A stretch of 64,000 nucleotides of DNA from SURF-43 sp964628985 (GTDB taxonomy: Bacteria > Chloroflexota > Dehalococcoidia > UBA2979): the NCBI GenBank assembly GCA_964628985.1, contig CAZVNJ010000003.1:1-64000 (forward strand). Direction: 5' to 3'. Shown here one piece after another: positions 31,460-39,666 of the stretch. The notes under the pieces are model-generated. The model was not told where the DNA came from, did not search any database, and saw nothing but the letters and a program-made list of their open reading frames with translations. The stretch's first letter is position 1. Each line of letters begins with the position of its first letter. The translations under genes and the position numbers were made by a program.

Positions 31460-34400
31460 GTGACCCGCATCCGCTCGCTCGCTGTCCTCGCCGTGCGACG
31501 CATGGCTGCCCACTGGCGCCTCGTCGCCAGCGCGGCGCTCGGGGCGGTCGTCTCGTCCGCGATCCTCTCGGCGACGGTGATCTACGCCGACACGATCCGC
31601 GACCTCGGCCTCCGGCACGCGCTCGAAGGGCCCCCGGCGGAGAGCCTGGCCGTGCAGGTGCGTCGGGACTCGACCTCAGCGCGCCGCGACGAGTACCAGC
31701 GTGCCTCCCAGCGGATCGAGAGTCAGGTGCGCGCCGCGATTGGCGACGCGACCGGCACCATCCTCCGCCAGGGGACCAGCCAGACCTTCTACCTCACGCC
31801 CCCGGGTGGTCGCGTCAATGAAGGCGACCCGCGACGGCCTCGTGCCACGCTGCGATTCCGCGACCGCCTGGGCGAGCATGTGACGCCCGTGGCGGGAACA
31901 TTCCCTGGCTCCGCGGTGCCCTCAGACGCCAGTGCGCCGCTACAGGTCGCGATCGCCGCGGACCTCGCGCAGCGAGAGGCCATCGCGATCGGAGATCGCT
32001 TCGAATTGCACCCATGGTGGGAACCCGGGCGACCGCCGTTGAGACTGCAGATCGCGGCGATCGTCCGCCCGACAGACCCGGCCGACGACTACTGGAAGAC
32101 CTCGCCGACCGCGATCGATGAGCCCGTCGGCGGTTGGCCCGCTTTCGTGTTCCTGATGCCGGAGGAGGCCTTCTTTACCGCCCTGACGAGCCGCATGCCC
32201 ACCGCGGGGACCACGTACAACGACGTCTATTCGATCCACTTCGACGGTCTCAATGCACGAAACGCGGCGTCGGTGGCCGACGGGATCAAGGCGCTCCCGG
32301 CCAACCTCGCCTCTGTGGAGCGGGACACGCTGGTCAGCTCCGGGTTGGAGCCGGTACTCCGGACCTTTGATGACCGGCTCTTCTTCGTGCGGATTCCGTT
32401 GTTCGTGCTGCTACTCCAGATCGGCGGGATCGTCTGTTACTACCTCGTGATGGTCTCGACCATGCTGGTGGAGCGTCACGCCCCCGAAATGGCGGTCCTG
32501 CGCAGCCGCGGGGCGAGCCCCGCGCAACTACTCATCGAGTTTGGGGTCGAGGGACTGCTGCTGGCGTTGCTCGCCGCCGCGACGGGCCCGCTGCTGGCCG
32601 CGGCCTTGATCTCTGCGCTCGGACCCACCCCGCCCTTTGCCGCGCTCTCGGGAGGCGGGCCGCTGTCCGTGCATATTTCGCTCCTCTCATATGTCTTCTC
32701 GCTCGGTGGGGCGGTCTTGGCGTTTGCCTCCTTCATGCTCCCCGCGTACCGCGCAACCCGGACAACGGTGGTCGAGTTTCGGAGGGCGTCTGCGCGGCCG
32801 CGCGCCGTGCCTCTCTTCCTTCGCTATTACCTCGATGTCGCGCTCGTACTGCTCCTCGCAGTCGTCTTCTGGCGCCTGCGGCAGGACGAACAACTATTCA
32901 CCCGCACTCTGTTCGGTGAGCGGCAGTCAGATCCACTACTGCTCGCCACTCCGGCGGTGATCATGGTCACCGTCGGGGTGGTGTTCCTGCGCCTCTTCCC
33001 GCTCGTCCTCCGCCTCGTGGCATGGAGCCTCACCTGGATCGCGGGCGCCGCCACGCTGGTCGGCGTACGCTCGCTGGCGCGCGATCCCACGCATTACTCG
33101 AGGCTCGTGCTCATGCTGATGCTGGCGACCGGCGTCGGCATGTTCGGCGCGACGTTCTCGGCCACACTCGATCACTCATACGACGACCGTGCCCGCTATC
33201 CGGTGGGGGCAGACGTCCGAGCAGCAGACCTCCGGCGGCTGGCCGGCGCCGGTGACGTCGCGTTCCTCCAGGCGATGGGCGCCATCCCGGCGGGCCGGGT
33301 GAGCGCCGTCAGCCGTAGCGAGGCGCTGGCGCACTTTGGAGGAAAGACGGAGCCGCTTCAGGCGCTGGGCGTGGATCCGGACACCTTCGGCGAAGTCTCC
33401 TATTTCCGCGGCGACTTCTCAGGTGAATCACTCGAGTCGATACTGCGCACCCTCGCGATGAACGCGCCGACTACGACGCCGAGACTTCTGCCCGAGGGCA
33501 CTCGCCAGGTGGGCGTCTGGGCGAAGTTTCCCGATATCCGAGGCCCGCTCACGCTCAACCTGAATGTCCGCGACGCCAATGGACGCGTCGAGACGTTGCC
33601 GCTCGGCTCGGTGCGCCCCGGCGACCCCTCGACCCAGGAGTGGCGCTTCTTCGCCGTCAATCTGGACGCGCGCAGGAGCGGGCCTGGAGCCCGGCCCCCC
33701 TTGGTCCATCCACTCGCGTTCGAAGCCATCTACACGTCGACCGTAAGCGCGATCGCTGCTCAGCGCGGTGTCGCGATGTATGGCCCGCTCATGGTCACCT
33801 CCACACCAGCGACACCAGGTAGCCCCGAGGGCGACATCGGCACGAACCCATTCGGAGAAGCGCGGGTCGCGCTGGACTTTTCCGCGCCGGGTTTCGAGCC
33901 GGTACAGGGGCAGAACATCGCGCGGGTGACCGATACGCTGACCGTGACGACGGACTCTCCGCCGGGCGCCCCCGCCGGGTCGCGCTACGTGTGGTCCGAC
34001 ACGCGCGTCGCCCCTCGAGAACGCGGCATCCGGCCGAGTTCGGACGGGCAGCCCGTCGCTGTCTACCTCGCTGAGGCATCCGCCGGCCGGCTCGGGATGA
34101 AGCGAGGTGACACGTTCCGCCTGCTCATCGGAGGCACGTTCACCGACGCGCGACTCGAGGGCACGTTCCGCCTCTTCCCGACCTACGACGCCAACCGGGA
34201 ACGGCTCGGCTTCGCCATCGTCGAGCAATCACGGCTCGCCGCCCTCATGCGGGGGTCGCTCGCGAGCCAGAAGGCGACCTTGAACGAAGCCTGGTTTGCC
34301 ACGGACGATCCTGCCGCCACGATCGAGGCTTTGCAGGAGTACAACGCCCAGACGCTGCTGGACACAAGAGCCGAGCGCGCCCGCCAGGCCGAGGATCCAC

Positions 34401-34837
34401 TGATCGCGGCCGGCTGGGCTGGGATCCTCGGGATCTCGTTCGCGACGGTGCTCGTGCTCTCGGCGATCGCCTTCGTGCTCTACTCCTACCTCACGGCGCA
34501 GCGCCGGGCGCTCGAGTTCGCGATCCTGCGTACGCTCGGCTTCTCACGCCTGCAGGTCTTCCTCGTGGTCGCGATCGAGTACCTGGCGATCGTGGTCGCC
34601 GGTATGGGGCTGGGCACGCTCGTGGGCCTGCAGGTAGGACGACGCATGATGGATGTGCTTGGCATCAGCGAGGGCGGCACGGCCGTCCTCCCTCCGTTCG
34701 CGCTGGCGGTGTCCTGGTTGCAGGTGTTCACCGTGTGGGGAGTCCTGGGGGCGGCATTCGTGCTGACGATCGGAGCGGTCGTACTACTCTACGTGCGCCT
34801 CGCGATCCATCGGGCGTTGCGCGTGGGCGAAGGATGA
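31460..34837 (+). CDS. Large FtsX-family ABC permease, copy 2
   Basis: A 1125-residue double-FtsX permease with the same ten-helix layout as copy 1: one N-terminal helix, three then three in the middle, a long extracytoplasmic domain, and three C-terminal helices ending RLAIHRALRVG. GTG 31460 is preferred over ATG 31436 because it opens at the family's basic start (TRIRSLAVLAVRRMAAHWR). The SYDDRARYPVG motif and the YYLDVAL segment match copy 1, and several loop regions are also similar. It is followed after four bases by ABC ATPase 1, then ATPase 2 with a four-base overlap, so permease and ATPases form one operon. Copy 1 on the opposite strand would make a heterodimer plausible. Confidence 0.9.
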   Translation: MTRIRSLAVLAVRRMAAHWRLVASAALGAVVSSAILSATVIYADTIRDLGLRHALEGPPAESLAVQVRRDSTSARRDEYQRASQRIESQVRAAIGDATGTILRQGTSQTFYLTPPGGRVNEGDPRRPRATLRFRDRLGEHVTPVAGTFPGSAVPSDASAPLQVAIAADLAQREAIAIGDRFELHPWWEPGRPPLRLQIAAIVRPTDPADDYWKTSPTAIDEPVGGWPAFVFLMPEEAFFTALTSRMPTAGTTYNDVYSIHFDGLNARNAASVADGIKALPANLASVERDTLVSSGLEPVLRTFDDRLFFVRIPLFVLLLQIGGIVCYYLVMVSTMLVERHAPEMAVLRSRGASPAQLLIEFGVEGLLLALLAAATGPLLAAALISALGPTPPFAALSGGGPLSVHISLLSYVFSLGGAVLAFASFMLPAYRATRTTVVEFRRASARPRAVPLFLRYYLDVALVLLLAVVFWRLRQDEQLFTRTLFGERQSDPLLLATPAVIMVTVGVVFLRLFPLVLRLVAWSLTWIAGAATLVGVRSLARDPTHYSRLVLMLMLATGVGMFGATFSATLDHSYDDRARYPVGADVRAADLRRLAGAGDVAFLQAMGAIPAGRVSAVSRSEALAHFGGKTEPLQALGVDPDTFGEVSYFRGDFSGESLESILRTLAMNAPTTTPRLLPEGTRQVGVWAKFPDIRGPLTLNLNVRDANGRVETLPLGSVRPGDPSTQEWRFFAVNLDARRSGPGARPPLVHPLAFEAIYTSTVSAIAAQRGVAMYGPLMVTSTPATPGSPEGDIGTNPFGEARVALDFSAPGFEPVQGQNIARVTDTLTVTTDSPPGAPAGSRYVWSDTRVAPRERGIRPSSDGQPVAVYLAEASAGRLGMKRGDTFRLLIGGTFTDARLEGTFRLFPTYDANRERLGFAIVEQSRLAALMRGSLASQKATLNEAWFATDDPAATIEALQEYNAQTLLDTRAERARQAEDPLIAAGWAGILGISFATVLVLSAIAFVLYSYLTAQRRALEFAILRTLGFSRLQVFLVVAIEYLAIVVAGMGLGTLVGLQVGRRMMDVLGISEGGTAVLPPFALAVSWLQVFTVWGVLGAAFVLTIGAVVLLYVRLAIHRALRVGEG

Positions 34838-34841
34838 ACCC

Positions 34842-35726
34842 GTGACGCAGCCCTCGGCCGCCCCGTACGTGCAGTGCGAGGACGTCTTCAAGATCCACAA
34901 GACCCAGGAACTCGAGGTCGTCGCCCTGCGGGGCCTCGACCTTTCGGTTGCGCCGGGCGAGGTGATGGCCATCGTTGGTGCCTCGGGCTCGGGAAAGTCC
35001 ACTCTCCTCAACATCCTCGCCGGCTTGGACCAACCGTCTGCCGGCCGCGTGCGCGTCGGCGAACGCGACTTGCTCACCATGAACGACGAGGAACTCGTCG
35101 ACTACCGTCGGAGCGAGGTGGGCTTTGTCTGGCAGCAGACCGGCCGGAACCTCCTCCCGTACCTCACCGCCCGTGAGAACGTCGAGGTCCCTCAACTGGT
35201 CGATGGCGTCGACCGGCGGGTGGCCAGCGTCCGGGCACTTGAGTTGCTCGCGCAGGTGGGACTGGAAGCGAAGGCGGACCATCGGCCGAACCAGATGTCC
35301 GGCGGCGAACAGCAGCGCGTCGCCATCGCAGTCGCGCTCGCCAACCAGCCCCCGCTCCTCCTGGCGGACGAGCCTACGGGCGAACTCGACAGCGCGACGG
35401 CCACTGAGGTCTTCGCCGCCCTGCACGCCCTCAACCAATCGACCGGCGTCACCATCGTGATCGTCTCGCACGATCGCACCATCACCGAACGTGTCGACCG
35501 CGTAGTGACGATGCGGGACGGCCGCACCAGCGCCGAGTTCGTCCGGCGCGTGACCTTTGGCCGCGAACGCGAGGCGATGGAAGAGTTCGCCCTGGTCGAC
35601 CGCAGCGGGCGCCTGCAGATCCCCCGTGAGTTCGTGGACGGTCTGCACCTTGGGACACGCGCCCGGGTGGAACTGCGTGAGGACCATGTCGAGATCTACC
35701 CGTCCAGTCCCGAGGGCTCCCGATGA
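34842..35726 (+). CDS. ABC transporter ATPase with C-terminal AbrB-like domain
   Basis: A 294-residue LolD/MacB-class ATPase. It shows Walker A GASGSGKST (about 47-55), signature MSGGEQQRVAIA (about 152-163), Walker B LLLADEPTGELD and the His switch in IVSHDRT. After the ATPase core (about residue 240) comes an extension of about 50 residues with the look of a swapped-hairpin AbrB/SpoVT domain: VDRSGRLQIPREF..G..LGTRARVELREDHVEIYP. Such tails are not part of the standard ABC ATPase. The GTG at 34842 lies four bases after the permease stop. It overlaps the next ATPase by four bases. Confidence 0.9.
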   Translation: MTQPSAAPYVQCEDVFKIHKTQELEVVALRGLDLSVAPGEVMAIVGASGSGKSTLLNILAGLDQPSAGRVRVGERDLLTMNDEELVDYRRSEVGFVWQQTGRNLLPYLTARENVEVPQLVDGVDRRVASVRALELLAQVGLEAKADHRPNQMSGGEQQRVAIAVALANQPPLLLADEPTGELDSATATEVFAALHALNQSTGVTIVIVSHDRTITERVDRVVTMRDGRTSAEFVRRVTFGREREAMEEFALVDRSGRLQIPREFVDGLHLGTRARVELREDHVEIYPSSPEGSR

Positions 35727-36457
35727 CTGCGACGCGGCCAGTCCCGGAAGCCTCGTCCCCGGCCGTGGAGGTGCGCGGCGTGTCCCGGCATTTCGACGGT
35801 GGGGGTCACCGCGTCTACGCCGTCCGCGACGTTTCGCTGACGGTGGCGCCCGGGGAATTGCTGGCGATCGTCGGGCGCTCCGGCTCCGGGAAGACCACGC
35901 TGCTCAACCTGATCGCCGGGCTGGACCGGCCGGACGAGGGCGCCGTGTTGCTGGAGGGCCGGGACATCACCGCAGCGACCGAGGCGGAACTGACGGCGCT
36001 GCGGCGCAGCCACATCGGCTTCGTGTTTCAGTCGTTCGGCCTGCTCCCGCTCCTCTCGGCGGCGGAGAACATCGCCCTTGCGCTACGCATCGCTGGTGCT
36101 AGCAGCAAAGACGAGGGCCAGCGGACGCGAGAACTTTTGGAGATGGTGGGGCTGACGGCCCGGGCCGGGCACCGTCCCTACGAACTCTCCGGCGGCGAAC
36201 AACAACGCGTCGCCGTCGCCCGGGCGCTTGCCAACCGACCTAGGCTGCTGATCGCGGACGAGCCCACCGGGGAACTCGACACGGTGACCGGCGCACAGAT
36301 TTTCGGGCTGCTACAGGCAGCAGCCGCGGACGGCGTCACGATCGTCATGGCGACGCACGACCCGCTCATCGTCGACTACGCGCATCGGGTGGTGGAGATG
36401 TCGGACGGGCGCCTGGTGGAGGGCGGCGAAGTCTCGCGGGGGATGCGGCGGGACTGA
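35723..36457 (+). CDS. ABC transporter ATPase (LolD/MacB class)
   Basis: A 244-residue ATPase with Walker A GRSGSGKTT (about 50-58), Q loop FVFQSFGLLPLLSAAEN, signature LSGGEQQRVAVA, Walker B LLIADEPTGELD and the His switch MATHDPLI. There is no extension beyond the core, unlike its upstream neighbour. Its ATG overlaps that gene's stop (ATGA). Two different ATPases with two different permeases fit a heterodimeric transporter, or two transporters. The gene ends before a strong bidirectional hairpin. Confidence 0.93.
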   Translation: MTATRPVPEASSPAVEVRGVSRHFDGGGHRVYAVRDVSLTVAPGELLAIVGRSGSGKTTLLNLIAGLDRPDEGAVLLEGRDITAATEAELTALRRSHIGFVFQSFGLLPLLSAAENIALALRIAGASSKDEGQRTRELLEMVGLTARAGHRPYELSGGEQQRVAVARALANRPRLLIADEPTGELDTVTGAQIFGLLQAAAADGVTIVMATHDPLIVDYAHRVVEMSDGRLVEGGEVSRGMRRD

Positions 36458-36496
36458 TCTCGGCTCGGTGGACATCGACGAGTGCCTGGACATGAA

Positions 36497-36527
36497 GAAG
36501 GGGCGAAGCCGCAGGCCTCGCCCCTTC
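36497..36527. terminator. Bidirectional terminator hairpin
   Basis: GAAGGGGCGA (36497-36506) pairs perfectly with TCGCCCCTTC (36518-36527). After one mismatch it continues with GCC/GGC around a three-base loop. It lies 40 bases after the ATPase stop and 20 bases from the CHRD stop, between convergent genes, so it can serve both. No clear T-run. Confidence 0.75.
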
Positions 36528-36546
36528 TCAGTCGCTTGCGCGGGTC

Positions 36547-37194
36547 TTACCGCTTGCGGGCGGTGATGACGCGTGCGCCGCCAACCGCAACGAGCGCGAC
36601 GGCGATGAGGCCGAGCGCCATGTAGCGGCCTGCCTCGTCCGCGGACTCGTTCAGGCCGCCGTTACCGGTTTTCGCCGGAGCCGCTACCGGGGCAGGAGCC
36701 GCGGCAGCGGCGGTGATCTGCGCACGGATCTCGCCACCCGGGTTGGCCGTAGTGTGCACGTTCACGTAGAGCGTGCCGGCCTTGAGTGCGGTGACGAACC
36801 CGGCCATGTTGCCGGCCAGCGCGCCCGCGAGGTCCGCTGCACGCGCCGTGCCGGAGACGTTGATCGTGGAAACCGGCGCACCGGTCGGTGCGGCGAACAG
36901 GTTCACGACAATGCCGCCGTTGCTGCCGGCCGCGCCGCTGTGGATGTGGGCCGCGGTGGCGTTGGTGATTGCTGGCACGCTCAACGTCCATGCAAGCGTC
37001 CCCGCTGCCTCGTCAAGCGTTGCGGAGAAGGTGCCGGTCGCCGTCGTCGTGACCGCCGGGACCTCGTTGGCACCAGCGAGCTTCGCCTCGAACTTCGCGC
37101 CTGCAGCCTGGCCGAGGACCACTGCCGGGAGCAGGGCCGCGGTCGCAGCGATCGCCAGGCTTGCGCCCAGCCATCGCTTCTTCTGGATCGTCAT
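36547..37194 (-). CDS. CHRD-domain protein, membrane-anchored
   Basis: A 215-residue exported protein with a signal peptide (QKKRWLGASLAIAATAALLPAV...), a CHRD domain (about 33-150) with marks such as AKLAGANEVPAVTTTATG, AAHIHSGAAGSNGGIVVNLF and LYVNVHTTANPGGEIRAQI, and a C-terminal hydrophobic segment (about 190-210) ended by basic ARKR. The C-terminal layout (linker, helix, basic tail) is a cell-surface anchor, without a clear LPxTG or PEP-CTERM box. CHRD domains occur in chordin and in bacterial extracellular proteins; the bacterial function is unknown. A cupredoxin-like lipoprotein gene lies 99 bases upstream in the same direction. Confidence 0.9.
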   Translation of the reverse strand: MTIQKKRWLGASLAIAATAALLPAVVLGQAAGAKFEAKLAGANEVPAVTTTATGTFSATLDEAAGTLAWTLSVPAITNATAAHIHSGAAGSNGGIVVNLFAAPTGAPVSTINVSGTARAADLAGALAGNMAGFVTALKAGTLYVNVHTTANPGGEIRAQITAAAAAPAPVAAPAKTGNGGLNESADEAGRYMALGLIAVALVAVGGARVITARKR

Positions 37195-37293
37195 CTGTCG
37201 TTCCTCCGAGATGCGTCGCCAGTGGCGGCGACTACGCTGGCCGCGCGTCGCCAGTATAGGCCCGCCGGCGCAGACCTACGGCGTCCCGCCACG

Positions 37294-37848
37294 CTAGTAC
37301 CCATCATTCGTCGAGCCAGAGCCTCCCGCCGGGGTGCCAGGCGCGGGGGTGGCGCCCGAGGGCGTGCCCGGACTTCCACGCCCGCCGACCTCGAAGGCCG
37401 CGAACATGCCCGAGATGTAATGACTCGCGACATTGCAGAGGAGGACGTACCGGCCCGGCTGCAGGGACACCCGCAGGTCCTGCCTGCCACCGGCCTCGAT
37501 GGGCTGGGTGCGGGACACAAGCTCCACCTGCTTCTCGTCCACGAGTTTCTGCTCGAACTGAGGCAACTTGTCGGGCGCCAGGTTGCTCTTCACCACGACG
37601 AACTCGTGCGGGATCGCACCGGCGTTCTGCACCGTGAACGTCACCTCCCCGGCTGGCACCGCCGCGAGGGCCGGCGCCACCGAGAAGTCCTTGAGTGCGA
37701 CCGAGACCGTGCTGGGGCGTGGGGGTGCCGCCGCCCCACTGTCCGCCTTCGGCGCCGGATCTGAGGAAGAACAGGCACTGAACGCGAAGCCGAGCGCAAG
37801 CCCCACTACGAGGCGGGAGCACCGCCTCCACTGCCATTGAGATGCCAT
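37294..37848 (-). CDS. Cupredoxin-like lipoprotein
   Basis: A 184-residue lipoprotein (signal RRCSRLVVGLALGFAFSAC, lipidated Cys26) with a Pro/Ala-rich linker and a single plastocyanin-like domain (about 45-155). Candidate copper ligands are His in IPHEFVVV and a C-x(n)-H-x(n)-M cluster in LLCNVASHYISGM, the order (His, Cys, His, Met) of type 1 blue copper sites. The tail is Gly/Pro/Thr-rich. It probably carries electrons or binds copper at the outer face of the membrane. The CHRD gene lies downstream; the copper operon is elsewhere (52802 onward). The ATG at 37848 is the only start with the complete signal. Confidence 0.87.
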   Translation of the reverse strand: MASQWQWRRCSRLVVGLALGFAFSACSSSDPAPKADSGAAAPPRPSTVSVALKDFSVAPALAAVPAGEVTFTVQNAGAIPHEFVVVKSNLAPDKLPQFEQKLVDEKQVELVSRTQPIEAGGRQDLRVSLQPGRYVLLCNVASHYISGMFAAFEVGGRGSPGTPSGATPAPGTPAGGSGSTNDGY

Positions 37849-37957
37849 GTCCAGACTTTCTCAGCGGCCGCGCTGGGTTCTGTGCCTGTATACGCCAGCC
37901 GAGACCGCCACAGATCCAGTAGCCTGCCGCGCAGACACCGCCCAGGAGGATCCAGCC

Positions 37958-39508
37958 ATGACCACCACCACCACTCCTACCGTCCAGACCACGGCCGGCG
38001 CCGTCCGCGGCTTCGTCGACCGCGGCGTCCAGGTTTTCCGAGGGATCCCGTACGGTGCCCCCACCTGGGGCGCGCGACGTTTCCGCAAGCCCGAGCCGGC
38101 ACCGCGCTGGGACGGCGTGCGGGACGCCCTCGAATTCGGCCACGCGACGCCGCAGGAGAAGCCCGTCGCCGAAACGGCCGTCGAGGAAGGGGAGGACTGC
38201 CTCGTCCTCAACGTGTGGACGGCCTCGACCGAGGATGGCCGCAAGCGTCCGGTCATGGTCTGGCTCCACGGCGGTGGCTTCCGGAACGGCGTCGGTGCGA
38301 CGAAGGCGAGCGACGGCGTGAACCTGGTGAAGCGCGGCGATGTCGTCGTCGTCTCGCTCAACCACCGACTCAACGTCTTCGGCCACCTCCACCTTGCGGA
38401 CCTCTGCGGGCCCGACTTCGACGGCGGCGGGATCGCCGGCGTGCTCGACATCGTGCTGGCCCTCCAGTGGGTGCGCGACAACATCGAGGCGTTCGGCGGT
38501 GACCCGTCGAACGTCACGCTGTTTGGAGTCTCCGGCGGCGGGCGGAAGATCAGCGTGCTCCTCGGCATGCCCGAGGCGAAGGGGCTCTTCCAGCGCGGCA
38601 TCATCCAGAGCGGCGCCCACCCGCGCGCCGTCCCGCGCGAGATGGCGAACGGGCTTGCCGAGCGGCTGCTCGCACGAGCCGGCCTCAAGCCCTCAGAGGT
38701 CGCGAAGTTGCAGGCGATGCCAGTGAAGCAGGTGAACGACCTGATCTACGGCCTGATCGACGACGAGGCGGGGCGTGGCCTGCGCACCACGCGCATGATG
38801 CTCTCGCCAGTCATCGATGGCACTCACCTGCCAGGCGACCCGTTCGGTGGTGTGGCAGCGCCGACGGCGGCAGGCGTCCCCATCATGATCGGCACGATGC
38901 GCGACGAGATGGGTACCTACCTCGTGCGGATGCCGGAGATGGCCAGTGTCACCGAGGAGGGGGTGGGCGACATCGTGCGGCCGGTGCTCGGCGAGCGGAC
39001 CGCCGAAGTGATGGCGGTGTACCGTCAGAACCGGCCAGGCATCACCCCGTACCAGTTACTCGTCGCGATCGCGAGCGAGGACCGCCGCTTGCTTTCGATG
39101 CAGATCGCCGAGCAGCAGTCTGCGACGGCGCCCGTCTATATGTACCAGAACGCCTGGAAGTCGAACGCTGGCAACGGGCTGATCGGCGCGGGCCACGGCC
39201 TCGACACGCCGCTCGCCTTCGACAACGCGGACGGCCGGCCGACGACGGGCACGGATCCGAACCGCTTTGAGATGGCGGCGCTGGTCGCGGAGACCTGGAT
39301 CGCCTTCGCGAAGACCGGCGACCCGAACCATGCCGGGCTCCCAACCTGGAAGCGCTTCGATCCAGCCGGGCGGCAGACGATGATCCTCGACCTCCCGCCG
39401 CATGCCGAGGCCGACCCGAACGGCGTCGAGCGTCGCGCGTGGGACGGGATCAGCGTGAACCTGCCGTGGGAGGGCGCGGCGTTCGCCGGCGCATTCAGCG
39501 CCGACTGA
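37958..39508 (+). CDS. Type-B carboxylesterase with unusual nucleophile elbow
   Basis: A 516-residue alpha/beta hydrolase of the carboxylesterase type-B (COesterase) family. Marks are FRGIPYGAP, CLVLNVWT, VWLHGGGF (oxyanion hole, about 102-109), FGGDPSNVTLFG and GLFQRGIIQSGA. The elbow reads GVSGGG (Ser192) where the family has GESAGG, so the serine is kept but its Glu neighbour is changed. The later acid region (EMGTY) and a His in GAGHGLDTPLAF fit the triad. ATG 37958 is fixed by AGGAGGA eight bases upstream. It is divergent from the cupredoxin gene and convergent with the small gene at 39514. No signal peptide, so it should be cytoplasmic. Confidence 0.9.
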   Translation: MTTTTTPTVQTTAGAVRGFVDRGVQVFRGIPYGAPTWGARRFRKPEPAPRWDGVRDALEFGHATPQEKPVAETAVEEGEDCLVLNVWTASTEDGRKRPVMVWLHGGGFRNGVGATKASDGVNLVKRGDVVVVSLNHRLNVFGHLHLADLCGPDFDGGGIAGVLDIVLALQWVRDNIEAFGGDPSNVTLFGVSGGGRKISVLLGMPEAKGLFQRGIIQSGAHPRAVPREMANGLAERLLARAGLKPSEVAKLQAMPVKQVNDLIYGLIDDEAGRGLRTTRMMLSPVIDGTHLPGDPFGGVAAPTAAGVPIMIGTMRDEMGTYLVRMPEMASVTEEGVGDIVRPVLGERTAEVMAVYRQNRPGITPYQLLVAIASEDRRLLSMQIAEQQSATAPVYMYQNAWKSNAGNGLIGAGHGLDTPLAFDNADGRPTTGTDPNRFEMAALVAETWIAFAKTGDPNHAGLPTWKRFDPAGRQTMILDLPPHAEADPNGVERRAWDGISVNLPWEGAAFAGAFSAD

Positions 39509-39513
39509 GATGG

Positions 39514-39666
39514 CTACTCGACGGGCGGCGCCTCCTGCGGACGACGCGGGGCGACGTGGTGGTGGCCGGAGCGCTGGCTCCCGGTGAACGCCATGGCAGC
39601 GGAAGCCACCGCCCAGATCATGATCACGGCGCTCACAGCGAACGGGATCGCGGGCGGGACGTTCAT
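39514..39666 (-). CDS. 50-residue membrane peptide coupled to hydrolase gene
   Basis: A 50-residue ORF whose ATG overlaps the stop of the upstream alpha/beta hydrolase gene by four bases (ATGA), so translation is coupled. It has one hydrophobic segment (about 6-27, AIPFAVSAVIMIWAVASAAMAF) and a short soluble tail with HHH and a Pro-rich end (PQEAPPVE). It is too short for the usual cut-offs. No family is recognised. Likely a single-span membrane peptide at the end of the hydrolase/LLM operon; the tail's three His could bind metal. Confidence 0.6.
   Translation of the reverse strand: MNVPPAIPFAVSAVIMIWAVASAAMAFTGSQRSGHHHVAPRRPQEAPPVE

Noticed and set aside
36754..37764. 336-codon plus-strand frame opposite the CHRD and cupredoxin genes
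   Set aside because: It overlaps two well-supported exported proteins on the other strand and shows no domain.
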